NCBI GenBank assembly: GCA_963920575.1
Contig: OY986964.1
Location: 33,351,685-33,415,684, forward strand
Direction: 5' to 3'
Length of the DNA: 64,000 nucleotides
From: Narthecium ossifragum
Lineage: Eukaryota > Streptophyta > Magnoliopsida > Dioscoreales > Nartheciaceae
Both the position numbers and the translations under genes were made by a program. The notes beneath the pieces were generated by a model. That model did no database searches. It was given only the letters and a program-made list of their open reading frames with translations, and was not told where the DNA came from. Every line of letters begins with the position of its first letter. Positions within the stretch are counted from its first letter, which is position 1. Below are positions 45,421 through 54,780 of this stretch, in pieces.

Positions 45421-45717
45421 TGTTGTGAAACATGTGCTATTATACATGGTCATACATGAATAACCATTACCTACCATCATTAATGAGGGTTGAAATTTAC
45501 TTTCACCCATGTGATGATACTTTGTCTCATATGTACTCAAATGCCTATAAATAGGCATTGGCTGATGGATGAAATGGTAGATCAATGAGAGGAAGTAGAG
45601 AGCAGCATAAGAGAAGTTTCACTCTCTCTCTCTCTACTTGTGTTCATCCTTCTTCTCTCCTTCGTTCTTTAATAGAAGTATAGTGTGTGTTCTTTAGTAC
45701 ACATATATATTACAACA
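45421..45717 (+). repeat. Copia 5' LTR
   Basis: Starts TGTTGTGAAACATGTG, ends TATATTACAACA. The probable TATA box is CTATAAATAGGC at about 45545-45556. The transcribed part contains the CT run and GTTCTTTAATAGAAGTATAG. Confidence 0.96.
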
Positions 45718-45718
45718 C

Positions 45719-45732
45719 GTTATCAGCACGAG
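45719..45732 (+). other. Copia primer-binding site (probable)
   Basis: GTTATCAGCACGAG lies directly after the 5' LTR, where the tRNA primer site must be. It partly matches the initiator tRNA-Met complement (TATCAG). Confidence 0.6.
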
Positions 45733-45833
45733 ACTCTACCACGTAGAGGAAAGGAGAGAACCAGTCAGGTATATCTTACTGACATTGCTTTGTAATTATA
45801 CTAGCTATTTTCATCCTAACCTAGGTTATACAG

Positions 45834-46092
45834 TGTTTGAAGCATATAGTTGTACCTGAAGTACAAGCTATAAACTATTGTGATGCCTGAAGCACACAGG
45901 GTAAAATAATTGTACCAGAAGTACAAAATTTGATGTACCCGAAGTACAAATTAAGAGAGTGCCTGAAGCACACAACTTGGTGCCTGAAGCACAAGTTACT
46001 ACAACAGTGCCTGAAGCACGCACTTAATTTGCACCCGAAGTGCAAAACACTATATTGTGCCTGAAGCACATAATCTCGTACCTGAAGTACGA
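45834..46092 (+). repeat. Array of small covarying hairpins in the Copia leader
   Basis: About ten units of the form stem-C(T/C/A)GAA-stem: 45851-45865, 45884-45894, 45911-45925, 45934-45948, 45959-45971, 45980-45992, 46007-46019, 46028-46046, 46056-46070 and 46076-46092. A weaker one starts at 45834. Stems are GTAC/GTAC, GTGC/GCAC or TGCAC/GTGCA, so both sides change together while the five-base loop stays. Two units have longer stems: TTTGCAC/GTGCAAA and TCGTAC/GTACGA. The array lies between the PBS and gag, where packaging or dimerisation signals occur in retroelements. Confidence 0.85.
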
Positions 46093-46177
46093 ATTATTTT
46101 TCAGTATTAATTTTTATTATTTGCTTAATGCTTTGATATATGCAGTTCATATCAGTCATTCATTATATGAACATTTT

Positions 46178-46300
46178 AATGCGAGATATTATCGGTCCTT
46201 CGGGGCCACCCGAGTGGTCAGTACGGCTGCTCGGACTTATGGAATGAAGCGCCCACGGTTCGAATCCGGATCGTTACCGATCCGCCAAAAAACCGGGGCC

Positions 46301-46328
<28 letters not shown>
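46178..46328 (+). mobile_element. tRNA-derived SINE inserted in the Copia leader
   Basis: An A-box-like ACCCGAGTGGTCA (46208-46220) and a perfect B box GGTTCGAATCC (46257-46267) are spaced as in tRNA genes. A run of 27 A (46301-46327) follows. The right end and tail are clear. The left end is uncertain; ATTTTA on both sides may be the target duplication. It precedes the gag ATG by about 65 bases. Confidence 0.72.
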
Positions 46329-46332
<4 letters not shown>

Positions 46333-46393
46333 TTACTATTTCTTTTCCTTAAATTGATTTTTGGCATATTCATTTATTTCCTTAAACAGCATT

Positions 46394-47422
46394 ATGGCAA
46401 ATATTGTGAAGCATGATTTCTTGGTCCTCGACATTACCGGCAGTCAGTATATGTCATGGGCATTAGATGCTAAACTACATCTAAATGCAAGAAATTTGGG
46501 ACACACAATTCAAGAGGGGAATTCTGCCACAATCAGTGAACGAGCCAGTGCCTTAATCTTCCTACGACATCATCTTAATGAGGACCTAAAAAATGAGTAT
46601 CTTACAATAGAGGATCCTTTCATCCTTTGGAACAACTTAAAAGATAGATTCGACCACCTTAGAACCATTATCTTACCAAGTGCCCGTTATGATTGGATTC
46701 ACTTGAGGTTGCAAGATTTTAAAAGTATTAGTGAATATAACTCTGCTTTACATAGAATTACTTCCCGATTAGAGCTTTGTGGGGAAACTATCACTGATCA
46801 AGATAAGCTTGAAAAAACTTATTCTACCTTTCATGCATCTAACATTATCCTGCAGCAACAATATAGGCAACATGGATTTCAAAAATACTCTGAGTTAATT
46901 GATGCATTATTAAGAGCTGAGAAACATAATGAGATTCTACTGAAAAACCACGAGTCTCGTCCCTCTGGATCTGCACCATTCCCTGAAGCGAATGCCAATA
47001 CCCATCATAGACACCACCACGGGCGTGGACGTGGTCGTGGACGAGGGCGAGGGCGTGGTCGTGCTCGAGGTAATGATAGGTTTCATTATTATCGTAAAGG
47101 ATACAATGCCTCTCAACCCCTCTCTAAAAATGATCAAGTAGGAAATAAAAAGAGAAAAGAACTTGAAGGTGGAACCTCTAGGAAAAATGATGATGAATGC
47201 TACCGATGTGGAGGAAAAGGGCACTGGTCTCGCAACTGTCGTGCGCCAAAGCATGTTGTGGAGCAGCACACAGCAAGAGGAAAGAAAAAATGTGTTGAAA
47301 CAAATTTTACAGATTTCGATGGCATGGTTGATATCCCATTTCCTGAAGCCCCCATGGTTGGTACATCTCTGGATGTATCGGACTTCCTCGTAGGATCTGA
47401 GGAATGGATGGACACTAACTAG
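46394..47422 (+). CDS. gag: Copia gag (nucleocapsid) protein
   Basis: 342 aa from the ATG at 46394 (MANIVKHDFLVLDITGSQY). It forms the virus-like particle that packages the element RNA. The N-terminal half is the plant Copia gag domain (UBN2/retrotran_gag family): YMSWALDAKLHLNARN, then EYLTIEDPFILWNNLKDRF and ARYDWIHLRLQDFKSISEY. An Arg/Gly-rich tract (GRGRGRGRGRGRARG) at about residues 210-226 and one CCHC zinc knuckle CYRCGGKGHWSRNC at about 269-282 bind nucleic acid. It ends with TAG at 47420-47422. Downstream pol lies in the same frame but behind this TAG and a TGA near 47483. No damage is seen. Confidence 0.95.
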   Translation: MANIVKHDFLVLDITGSQYMSWALDAKLHLNARNLGHTIQEGNSATISERASALIFLRHHLNEDLKNEYLTIEDPFILWNNLKDRFDHLRTIILPSARYDWIHLRLQDFKSISEYNSALHRITSRLELCGETITDQDKLEKTYSTFHASNIILQQQYRQHGFQKYSELIDALLRAEKHNEILLKNHESRPSGSAPFPEANANTHHRHHHGRGRGRGRGRGRGRARGNDRFHYYRKGYNASQPLSKNDQVGNKKRKELEGGTSRKNDDECYRCGGKGHWSRNCRAPKHVVEQHTARGKKKCVETNFTDFDGMVDIPFPEAPMVGTSLDVSDFLVGSEEWMDTN

Positions 47423-47506
47423 ATTCATGTATCATGTTTTTATCTACCAGTATGTACTGCTGTTTTACTATGTATCTTTGAATGACTTCAAGTTTATGCA
47501 TATCCT

Positions 47507-50500
47507 ATGAATGCATGTATTGTTCTAAATGTTTCTCAGATGGATGGCGATGCATGTCTTGCAGACAGTGCAACAACAAACACGATCCTCCGAGATCGTA
47601 AGTACTTCTCACAGTTAACGTTAAAAGAATCAAATGTTAATACAATATCAGGTCCAGCAGACTTGATTGAAGGCTCCGGAAGAGCCACCATAGTTTTGCC
47701 CAGAGGAACAAAACTATCTATTGATGATGCACTATACTCCACTAGATCCAGAAGAAATCTACTCAGTTTCAAGGATTTACGTCGTAATGGATATCATATG
47801 GAAACGACGAATGAAACTGGTGTAGAGTATTTGTGCATCACACTTACAGTTTCATGCCATAAGCATGTGCTTGAGAAGCTTCCTGCCTTTTCTTCTGGTC
47901 TATATCATACGAAAATAAGACCAATAGAATCACATGCTGTGACGCACCGGAAGTGGTCTAATCCAAAGGAGTTTATGCTTTGGCATGATCGACTTGGTCA
48001 TCCTGGCTCGATGATGATGCGTCGAATCATTGAAAATTCTCATGGGCATAGCCTTAAGAACCAGAAGATTCTTTTGGCCAGTGAATATTCATGTGCTTCT
48101 TGCTCTCAAGGAAAACTAATAGTAAGACCATCCCCCTCTAAGATCACCTCTGAATCCCCAAGTTTTTTGGAGAGAATTCAAGGTGATATATGTGGACCCA
48201 TTCATCCCTCAAGTGGACCATTTCGATACCTCATGGTCTTAATAGATGCATCCACACGATGGTCACATGTATGTCTTCTATCCACTCGTAACACTGCTTT
48301 TGCTAAACTTTTAGCTCAGATCATTCGGTTACGAGCTCAGTCCCCAGACTATCCCATCAAGACAATTCGTCTTGATAATGCTGGTGAGTTTACATCTCAA
48401 GCATTTTTAGATTATTGTATATCAGTTGGGATAAATGTGGAACATCCTGTTGCACATACACATACTCAAAATGGCCTAGCAGAATCACTTATTAAACGTA
48501 TCCAACTGATAGCTAGACCATTGCTTATGAAGTCCAAATTACCTGTATCAGCTTGGGGGCATGCTGTATTACATGCAGCATCTTTGATCCGAGTCAGGCC
48601 ATCTGCATATCATAAATTTTCACCGGTGCAACTTGTTTTTGGCCAACAACCAAGTATTTCTCACTTAAGAATTTTTGGATGTGCTGTCTATGTGCCAATT
48701 CCTCCACCTCAGAGAACCAAGATGGGTCCTCAACGTCGACTGGGTATCTACGTTGGTTTTGATTCTCCTTCTATCATTAGGTATCTAGAGCCTTTAACAG
48801 GAGATTTTTTTAGAGCACGTTTTGCTGACTGTCACTTTGATGAGTCAGTTTTCCCACCATTAGGGGGAGACAAGAAGAAGCCAGAAGCTCAAAATGAAAT
48901 TGTATGGAACAATTCGACATTGTCTCATCTTGATCCTAGAACAAGTCAAACTGAACTCGAAGTTCAGAAAATTATACATTTGCAGAAGATTGCGAATCAG
49001 ATGCCTGATGCATTTACTGATTCACATCGAGTGATGAAATCACATATTCCAGCTGCAAATGCTCCAGCTCGGATTAATGTTCCTGAAGAGCAATCTGATG
49101 ATCCCAAAGCATGTGAATCTAAAGCACGCCAGAAGCGTGGGAGACCTATTGGCGCCAAGGATAAGGTCCCAAGGAAAAGAAAGACACAAGGACAAACTGG
49201 CCATAAGATTAATACTCCTGAAGAGATTAACAAACATGATGTTTGTATTCCAAATATGAATCGATTCGGAAAGACACCTCCCGAAGAGGTTCAAGCACCT
49301 CCCGAAGAGGTTCAGGCACCTCCTGAAGAGGTCCAGATATCTGAAAATCATGAGATCTCGATAAATTGTGTGCACACTGAGAAAAAGTGGAATAGAAATG
49401 AAACTGTTGTTGACAACTTATTTGCATATGCGGTTGCTCTTGACATTACCAGAAGTAATGAAGAGCTTGAGCCAAAATCCGTCGAAGAGTGTCGACGTAG
49501 AGTTGATTGGCCAAAATGGAAAGAAGCTATTCAAGCTGAATTAGACTCGCTGGCTAAACGAAGTGTTTTTGGACCTATAGTCCAGACACCAGAAGATGTC
49601 AAACCAGTGGGATACAAATGGGTATTTGTGCGCAAGAGAAATGAGAAAAATGAAATAGTGCGATATAAAGCACGGCTTGTAGCACAAGGTTTCTCACAGA
49701 AACCTGGTATAGACTATGAGGAGACATACTCTCCTGTCATGGATGCAATAACCTTTCGCTTCTTGATTGGTTTAGCAGTCTTAGAAAGACTAGATATGCA
49801 TCTAATGGACGTAGTCACGGCATACTTATATGGGTCACTAGATAGTGACATTTATATGAGAGTCCCTGAAAGACTTAAATTGCCTGAAGCAAATAAATCC
49901 CGGGATCTGTATTCTATCAAACTTCAAAGATCTTTGTACGGGTTAAAGCAATCTGGCCGGATGTGGTACAATCGGCTCAGTGAGTATCTTCTAAAAGAAG
50001 GATATGTGAATAACTCAGTTAGTCCATGTGTATTCATCAAGAAAGCAGCCTCTGGATTTGCTATTATTGCAGTATATGTAGATGACTTGAATCTAATTGG
50101 GACTCCAGAAGAACTCATAAAGGCATCTGACTATCTGAAGAAAGAATTTGAAATGAAGGATCTTGGAAGGACAAGATTTTGTCTCGGCTTGCAGATCGAA
50201 CACCTTCCAAGTGGAATATTGGTTCACCAAACAACATATACAGAAAAGGTCTTGAGGCAATTCTATATGGACAAAACCCATCCATTGAGTTCTCCAATGG
50301 TTGTCCGATCTCTTGATGTGAAGAAAGACCCTTTTCGCCCTCAAGAAGATGGTGAAGAGCTTCTTGGTCCTAAAGTACCATATCTTAGTGCAATTGGAGC
50401 TCTTATGTATCTTGCAAATTGCACGCGGCCCGATATAGCCTTTGCAGTCAATTTATTAGCAAGATTCAGTTCTGCACCGACCCGAAGGCACTGGAATGGG

Positions 50501-51079
50501 ATCAAGCATGTATTACGCTATCTTCGTGGAACTACAGATCTCGGACTATTTTTCTCAAATGATTCGAGGCCACAATTAGTTGGCTATGCAGATGCTGGTT
50601 ACCTTTCTGATCCACATAGGGCCAAGTCACAAACCGGGTATATATTTCTCTATGGTAACACTGCTATATCTTGGCGATCTATGAAGCAGACACTAACCGC
50701 CACCTCTTCAAATCATGCTGAGATACTTGCCATTCATGAAGCAAGTCGAGAATGTATCTGGCTAAGAAGTATGATACAATATATTCAAGATACTTGTGGG
50801 TTATCTTCAATCAAGAATACCCCGACGGTATTATATGAAGATAATGCAGCTTGCATCGCTCAGATCAGAGGTGGATATATCAAAGGCGATAGGACCAAGC
50901 ATATATCTCCAAAATTCTTCTACACGCATGAGCTCCAAAAGAACGGCGATATTAATGTCCAGCAGATACGCTCTAGTGACAACTTGGCCGATTTATTTAC
51001 AAAGGCATTACCGACGACTACATTCAGAAAGCTAGTACATGAGATCGGTATGCGCCATCTCAAAGATCTAAGCAATTAA
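47507..51079 (+). CDS. pol: Copia pol polyprotein: protease, integrase, RT, RNase H
   Basis: 1190 aa, uninterrupted. In order: aspartic protease with CLADSATTNT (DSA rather than the common DSG) near residue 20; GAG-pre-integrase HDRLGHPGSM with CASCSQGK (HHCC zinc site) near 159-203; integrase core with Asp in QGDICGP (about 227), Asp in RLDNAGEF (about 289) and Glu in NGLAES, the last two 35 residues apart (DD35E); reverse transcriptase YKWVFVRKRNEK through AVYVDDLNLIG (active YVDD near 857); RNase H GYADAGYLSDP and YEDNAACIAQ. A linker near 590 holds three tandem PPEEVQ units. The polyprotein copies and inserts the element. The start could be ATG 47507 or ATG 47540 (MDGDACLADS); expression relative to gag is discussed in the findings. 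Confidence 0.96.
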   Translation: MNACIVLNVSQMDGDACLADSATTNTILRDRKYFSQLTLKESNVNTISGPADLIEGSGRATIVLPRGTKLSIDDALYSTRSRRNLLSFKDLRRNGYHMETTNETGVEYLCITLTVSCHKHVLEKLPAFSSGLYHTKIRPIESHAVTHRKWSNPKEFMLWHDRLGHPGSMMMRRIIENSHGHSLKNQKILLASEYSCASCSQGKLIVRPSPSKITSESPSFLERIQGDICGPIHPSSGPFRYLMVLIDASTRWSHVCLLSTRNTAFAKLLAQIIRLRAQSPDYPIKTIRLDNAGEFTSQAFLDYCISVGINVEHPVAHTHTQNGLAESLIKRIQLIARPLLMKSKLPVSAWGHAVLHAASLIRVRPSAYHKFSPVQLVFGQQPSISHLRIFGCAVYVPIPPPQRTKMGPQRRLGIYVGFDSPSIIRYLEPLTGDFFRARFADCHFDESVFPPLGGDKKKPEAQNEIVWNNSTLSHLDPRTSQTELEVQKIIHLQKIANQMPDAFTDSHRVMKSHIPAANAPARINVPEEQSDDPKACESKARQKRGRPIGAKDKVPRKRKTQGQTGHKINTPEEINKHDVCIPNMNRFGKTPPEEVQAPPEEVQAPPEEVQISENHEISINCVHTEKKWNRNETVVDNLFAYAVALDITRSNEELEPKSVEECRRRVDWPKWKEAIQAELDSLAKRSVFGPIVQTPEDVKPVGYKWVFVRKRNEKNEIVRYKARLVAQGFSQKPGIDYEETYSPVMDAITFRFLIGLAVLERLDMHLMDVVTAYLYGSLDSDIYMRVPERLKLPEANKSRDLYSIKLQRSLYGLKQSGRMWYNRLSEYLLKEGYVNNSVSPCVFIKKAASGFAIIAVYVDDLNLIGTPEELIKASDYLKKEFEMKDLGRTRFCLGLQIEHLPSGILVHQTTYTEKVLRQFYMDKTHPLSSPMVVRSLDVKKDPFRPQEDGEELLGPKVPYLSAIGALMYLANCTRPDIAFAVNLLARFSSAPTRRHWNGIKHVLRYLRGTTDLGLFFSNDSRPQLVGYADAGYLSDPHRAKSQTGYIFLYGNTAISWRSMKQTLTATSSNHAEILAIHEASRECIWLRSMIQYIQDTCGLSSIKNTPTVLYEDNAACIAQIRGGYIKGDRTKHISPKFFYTHELQKNGDINVQQIRSSDNLADLFTKALPTTTFRKLVHEIGMRHLKDLSN

Positions 51080-51317
51080 GCTCATCTTATATCTTCATGA
51101 GGGGGAGTAATGGAGATATCCAGGTACTGTACTCTTTTTCCTTCGCTAAGGCTTTTTCCCACTGGGTTTTCCTTAGCAAGGTTTTAACGAGGCAGTCTTG
51201 ATAGCTTAATACCTCTCTAAGCAAGAATGGCATACTCATTTCATTCATTGAGTTTTTATCCTGCTGGATTTTTCTTAGTAAAGGTTTTTAACGATGCACA
51301 CTCTTGTACTAATGGTC

Positions 51318-51330
51318 ATTCAAGGGGGAG
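51318..51330 (+). other. Copia polypurine tract
   Basis: CAAGGGGGAG immediately before the 3' LTR, the plus-strand primer. A second GAGGGGGAG at about 51099-51107 could be an extra tract. Confidence 0.8.
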
Positions 51331-51625
51331 TGTTGTGAAACATGTGCTATTATACATGGTCATACATGAATGACCATTACCTACCATCATTAATGAGGGT
51401 TGAAATTTACTTTCACCCATGTGATGATACTTTGTCTCATATGTACTCAAATGCCTATAAATAGGCATTGGCTGATGGATGAAATGGTAGATCAATGAGA
51501 GGAAGTAGAGAGCAGCATAAGAGAAGTTTCACTCTCTCTCTCTACTTGTGTTCATCCTTCTTCTCTCCTTCGTTCTTTAATAGAAGTATAGTGTGTGTTC
51601 TTTAGTACACATATATATTACAACA
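51331..51625 (+). repeat. Copia 3' LTR
   Basis: 295 bp, nearly identical to 45421-45717, ending TATATTACAACA before the GTTCA duplication. Confidence 0.96.
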
Positions 51626-51829
51626 GTTCATAAGTTTTCAGACGATAGCCCCATTTATGGGTTAGTTAAGTTGTTCTACGAGTACATCGAACAGGTGCTG
51701 CCGTATTAATGAGAGAGAGAGAGAAGGGGGGGGGGTCGGAAGAGGAGAGGTGGAGGCTCCAACCGTAGCTCACCGGTAAGCTCTCAGCTACGCCGTTGGT
51801 GACAGAGGAGGAGTTCGAACCGGAGGTCT

Positions 51830-52400
51830 AGGCCCAAGCGAGGAAGTCTTAGGTGGCCAAGGCGGCCGTGGGAAGCTGAGGTGATGGTGGTCGTGGCCTT
51901 GGCGAAGCCGCGGGGAGGTCGAGGTAGGAGAGGGAGCGCGCGAGTGAGAGAAGTCAAGGAATAGGAGGGAGCTCGGGAGGTGGTCCGGTGGAGGCTAGCG
52001 GTGAGATGTTTGTGGCGTCATTGGCTGGAGGCGATGGTGGTCGTGCAGTGAGGTGTTCGTGGCGTCGTTGGCCGACGAGGGTTGAGTGAGGCGGTGGTGG
52101 TCGTGGGCTTGGTGAAGCTGCGGCGAGGTCAAGGTAGGATAGGGAGCGCGCGAGTGAGAGAGGTCGAGGAATAGGAGGAGGGAGCTCAGGAGGCGGAGGC
52201 TAGCGGCGAGGTGTTTGTGGCGTCGTTGGCCGACGAGGGAAGACGCCGGCGGTGGGAGGGGAAGAAGGTCGTCTCGTGAGGAAGGGTTTGGGGTGCTGAC
52301 GTGGCCGTGAGAGAAGAGAGGAGAGAGAATGAGTGGGAGGTGGTGACGGTGACGAGATGATTCCGGCGAGGCGAGGAGGGTGGCAAAGAGATGTTTCCGG
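51830..52400. repeat. GC-rich imperfect tandem repeats, about 210-bp period
   Basis: GAGCGCGCGAGTGAGAGA and GGAATAGGAGG occur near 51930-51975 and again near 52145-52185. GTGTTCGTGGCGTCGTTGGC-type words recur at 52010, 52045 and 52210. Open frames on the minus strand are His/Ser/Pro-rich and look like composition artefacts. Confidence 0.7.
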
Positions 52401-52508
52401 CAAGGCAATGAGCTCCTATAGAGAGGGAAGGGAGATGAGAGATGAGGGGGCTGGGATGGGATGGCTGTCAGTCACATTCCGTCCCCCCCGCCCCTCTCTC
52501 TCTCTCTA

Positions 52509-53212
52509 ATGAGAGAAAACCCAGTTCATTGAGAGAAAATCCATTTCATTGAGAGAAAACTCACTCCAATGAGAGAAAACCAATTTGAATGAGAGAAAAT
52601 CCAGTCAAATGAGATAAAACTCACTCGAATTAGAGAAAACTCAGTCGATTGAGAGAAAACCCATTTCATTGAGAGAAAACCCATTTCATTGAGAGAAAAC
52701 TCAGTCCAATGAGAGAAAACCCAGTCCAATGAGAGAAAACCCATTTCATTGAGAGAAAACCCAGTCCATTGAGAGAAAACCCAGTCCATTGAGAGAAAAC
52801 CCATTCCAATAAGAGAAAACTCTATCTATTGAGAGAAAACCCATGACATTGAGAGAAAACCCATTCAGTTGAGAGAAAACTCTATCTATTACATTGAGAG
52901 GAAACCCATGACATTGAGAGAAAACCCATTCACTTGAGAGAAAACTCTATCTATTACATTGAGAGAAAACCCATTCAGTTGAGAGAAAACTCTATGTATT
53001 ACATTGAGAGAAAACCCATGACATTGAGAGAAAACCCATTCAGTTGAGAGAAAATTCTATCTATTACATTGAGAGACTCTATCTATTACATTGAGAGAAA
53101 AACCATGACATTGAGAAAAAACCCATTCAGTTGAGAGAAAACTCTATCTATTACATTGAGAGGAAACTCATTCAGTTGAGAGAAAACTCTTTCTATTACA
53201 TTGAAAGGAAAC
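52509..53212. repeat. TTGAGAGAAAACCCA minisatellite
   Basis: About 700 bp of ATTGAGAGAAAACCCA-type units of roughly 20 bp. From about 52815 a higher-order unit appears (CATTGAGAGAAAACCCATGA, then TTCAGTTGAGAGAAAACTC, then TATCTATTA). Long minus-strand frames are repeat artefacts. Confidence 0.92.
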
Positions 53213-53225
53213 CCATATATATGCG

Positions 53226-53744
53226 CGTAGCTTTCGGTGGATGAAAAAGTTGTTACTATTTCTTGGAAAAGAGGACCTCGAGCTTACTGCCTAACAAAAC
53301 ACTCCCAATAGCTAAAAAAAATTTCTTGGAAAATTGGTCTGACTTGTTACTATTGTTGGATGAAAAAGTTGATGATTTGATATGATCATTGATTATTATG
53401 ATATCACTGTCTCGGTTAATGGCTAATAATTCTCAGCCTCCAAATTGGTATGCATTCAAAGTAACCTAGGTTCCTTGTTTGACTAGAAGATATATTTCAG
53501 TGAAGATTAGCTATAATTCAAGCAAACGAAATAATAATAATAAAAATCCTGAATGTGATGTCATACTTCCCTTGCGCATGGCTCGTGATCCACGTTCGTC
53601 AAATGATGAAGGGTCCAGATTCACGATTAGCCGCCCCACTGGGGGCCCATTGCTTGCCTTCCGGATCGCAATTTAAGAAGCGAAAGTGGTTTATCCAATG
53701 AGCCATTGTTTATAACAAAGTGCTAGTCACCACCGAAAGCTACG
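53226..53744. mobile_element. Short TIR element, about 0.52 kb
   Basis: CGTAGCTTTCGGTGG at 53226-53240 is repeated inverted at 53730-53744, 15 of 15 bases. The left end abuts the minisatellite. No target duplication or transposase was seen. Class uncertain. Confidence 0.55.
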
Positions 53745-53749
53745 TCCAT

Positions 53750-54340
53750 GTCAATTTTAAAAGCTGTTTGGGGTTTTCACTCCAAAAACAATCTGTTATG
53801 TTTTATTGTCCTCATAAATCTTACTTATAAGGGTTTGGCCGATTCCCCCAAATTTTTTTATATCAAAAATTCAGAGTTTTAGCACTTTACTATAGTATTT
53901 CAAATTTCTAAAATTGGCATCCAAACATTGGTTTGGATTTTTTTTCCCACGGATTCCAAAATACCTCACTATACTCGGAATATTATGATATTTTTGACTA
54001 TCCAAACATGACCTTAATCTGAGTGTGGAGAGCACCCCAGTCAAAAAACCGAATTAAAAATTATACGTAACTGAATTTAAGGATGGAGTAATCGTGTCAT
54101 ATTTATATGAGACGATAATTATAAATTAATATTTTTGTCTCTTATATCCGGTGGAGTGTTAAATCTAACGGTGGAAATCACCTCAACAGTTATTCGTACG
54201 GTTAAAGAAATATCCGATTGCATCTTCTTTCTTAGTCACGAGATGGCCACGAGAACCCCAAGCGGTGCTTACAACAACAAGGAAGGCGAAGCTCATCGGA
54301 GAAAACACGAGTCTTTCATCAAGTTACATCCAACAAGAGA
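53750..54340. other. Spacer without recognisable genes
   Basis: AT-rich. An open frame at 54135-54476 (+) overlaps the 64-bp repeats and shows no family match. Confidence 0.45.
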
Positions 54341-54352
54341 GGCGAAGGTACT

Positions 54353-54495
54353 TTGGATTTTAGACATGAGTTGTTTCTCATTGAGAGTAGATGGTTCGTT
54401 CGTTGGTCTTGATGCATTGGATTTTAGACATGAGTCGTTTCTGATTGAGAGTAGATGGTTCGTTCGTTGGTCTTGATGCATTGGATTTTAGACGG
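54353..54495. repeat. 64-bp tandem repeat, two and a quarter copies
   Basis: TTGGATTTTAGACATGAG starts at 54353 and 54417, and TTGGATTTTAGAC again at 54481. Each full unit includes TTGAGAGTAGATGGTTCG and GTTGGTCTTGATGCA. Nearly identical. Confidence 0.9.
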
Positions 54496-54780
54496 CTATG
54501 ACCTGGGGCTTTGGGATTTTAATCTTTTTTTGACCGTAAAGTACTATATTTGGATGCCATGAGGTTCCTTTTTCTGACTTCAAAATAAACTGATCCATGT
54601 GAATACTTTTAGAGACAATTATTTATTAGGACCATCCTCTCATGACCATTATTAAACTCATGAGTTTCGAAGATTAAAAAGAGTAATAACAGAAGCATAC
54701 TTGAAAAAAAGAGTAACACATTAATGAAAAGCTTGCGAATCCTAGATATGATGTAATTTTGGACACAACCAAAAGAGCGC

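Larger units (their letters stand above)
45421..51625 (+). mobile_element. Structurally intact Ty1/Copia LTR retrotransposon, 6.2 kb
   Basis: It has LTRs of 297 and 295 bp, TG...CA ends, a 5-bp target duplication GTTCA (45416-45420 and 51626-51630), a PBS-like site after the 5' LTR, a polypurine tract before the 3' LTR, and open gag and pol frames in Copia order (protease, integrase, RT, RNase H). The LTRs differ by one substitution (GAATAACC against GAATGACC) and two bases in a CT run, so insertion is recent. The long untranslated leader holds a hairpin array and a SINE. Confidence 0.97.

Noticed and set aside
46200..46330. True tRNA gene in the Copia leader
   Set aside because: Boxes A and B are present but the sequence cannot fold into a full cloverleaf by eye and ends in a long A tail, as in a SINE.
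52526..52804. 92-codon repetitive protein on the minus strand
   Set aside because: Direct translation of the 20-bp minisatellite; period not a multiple of three gives mixed motifs, no support for expression.
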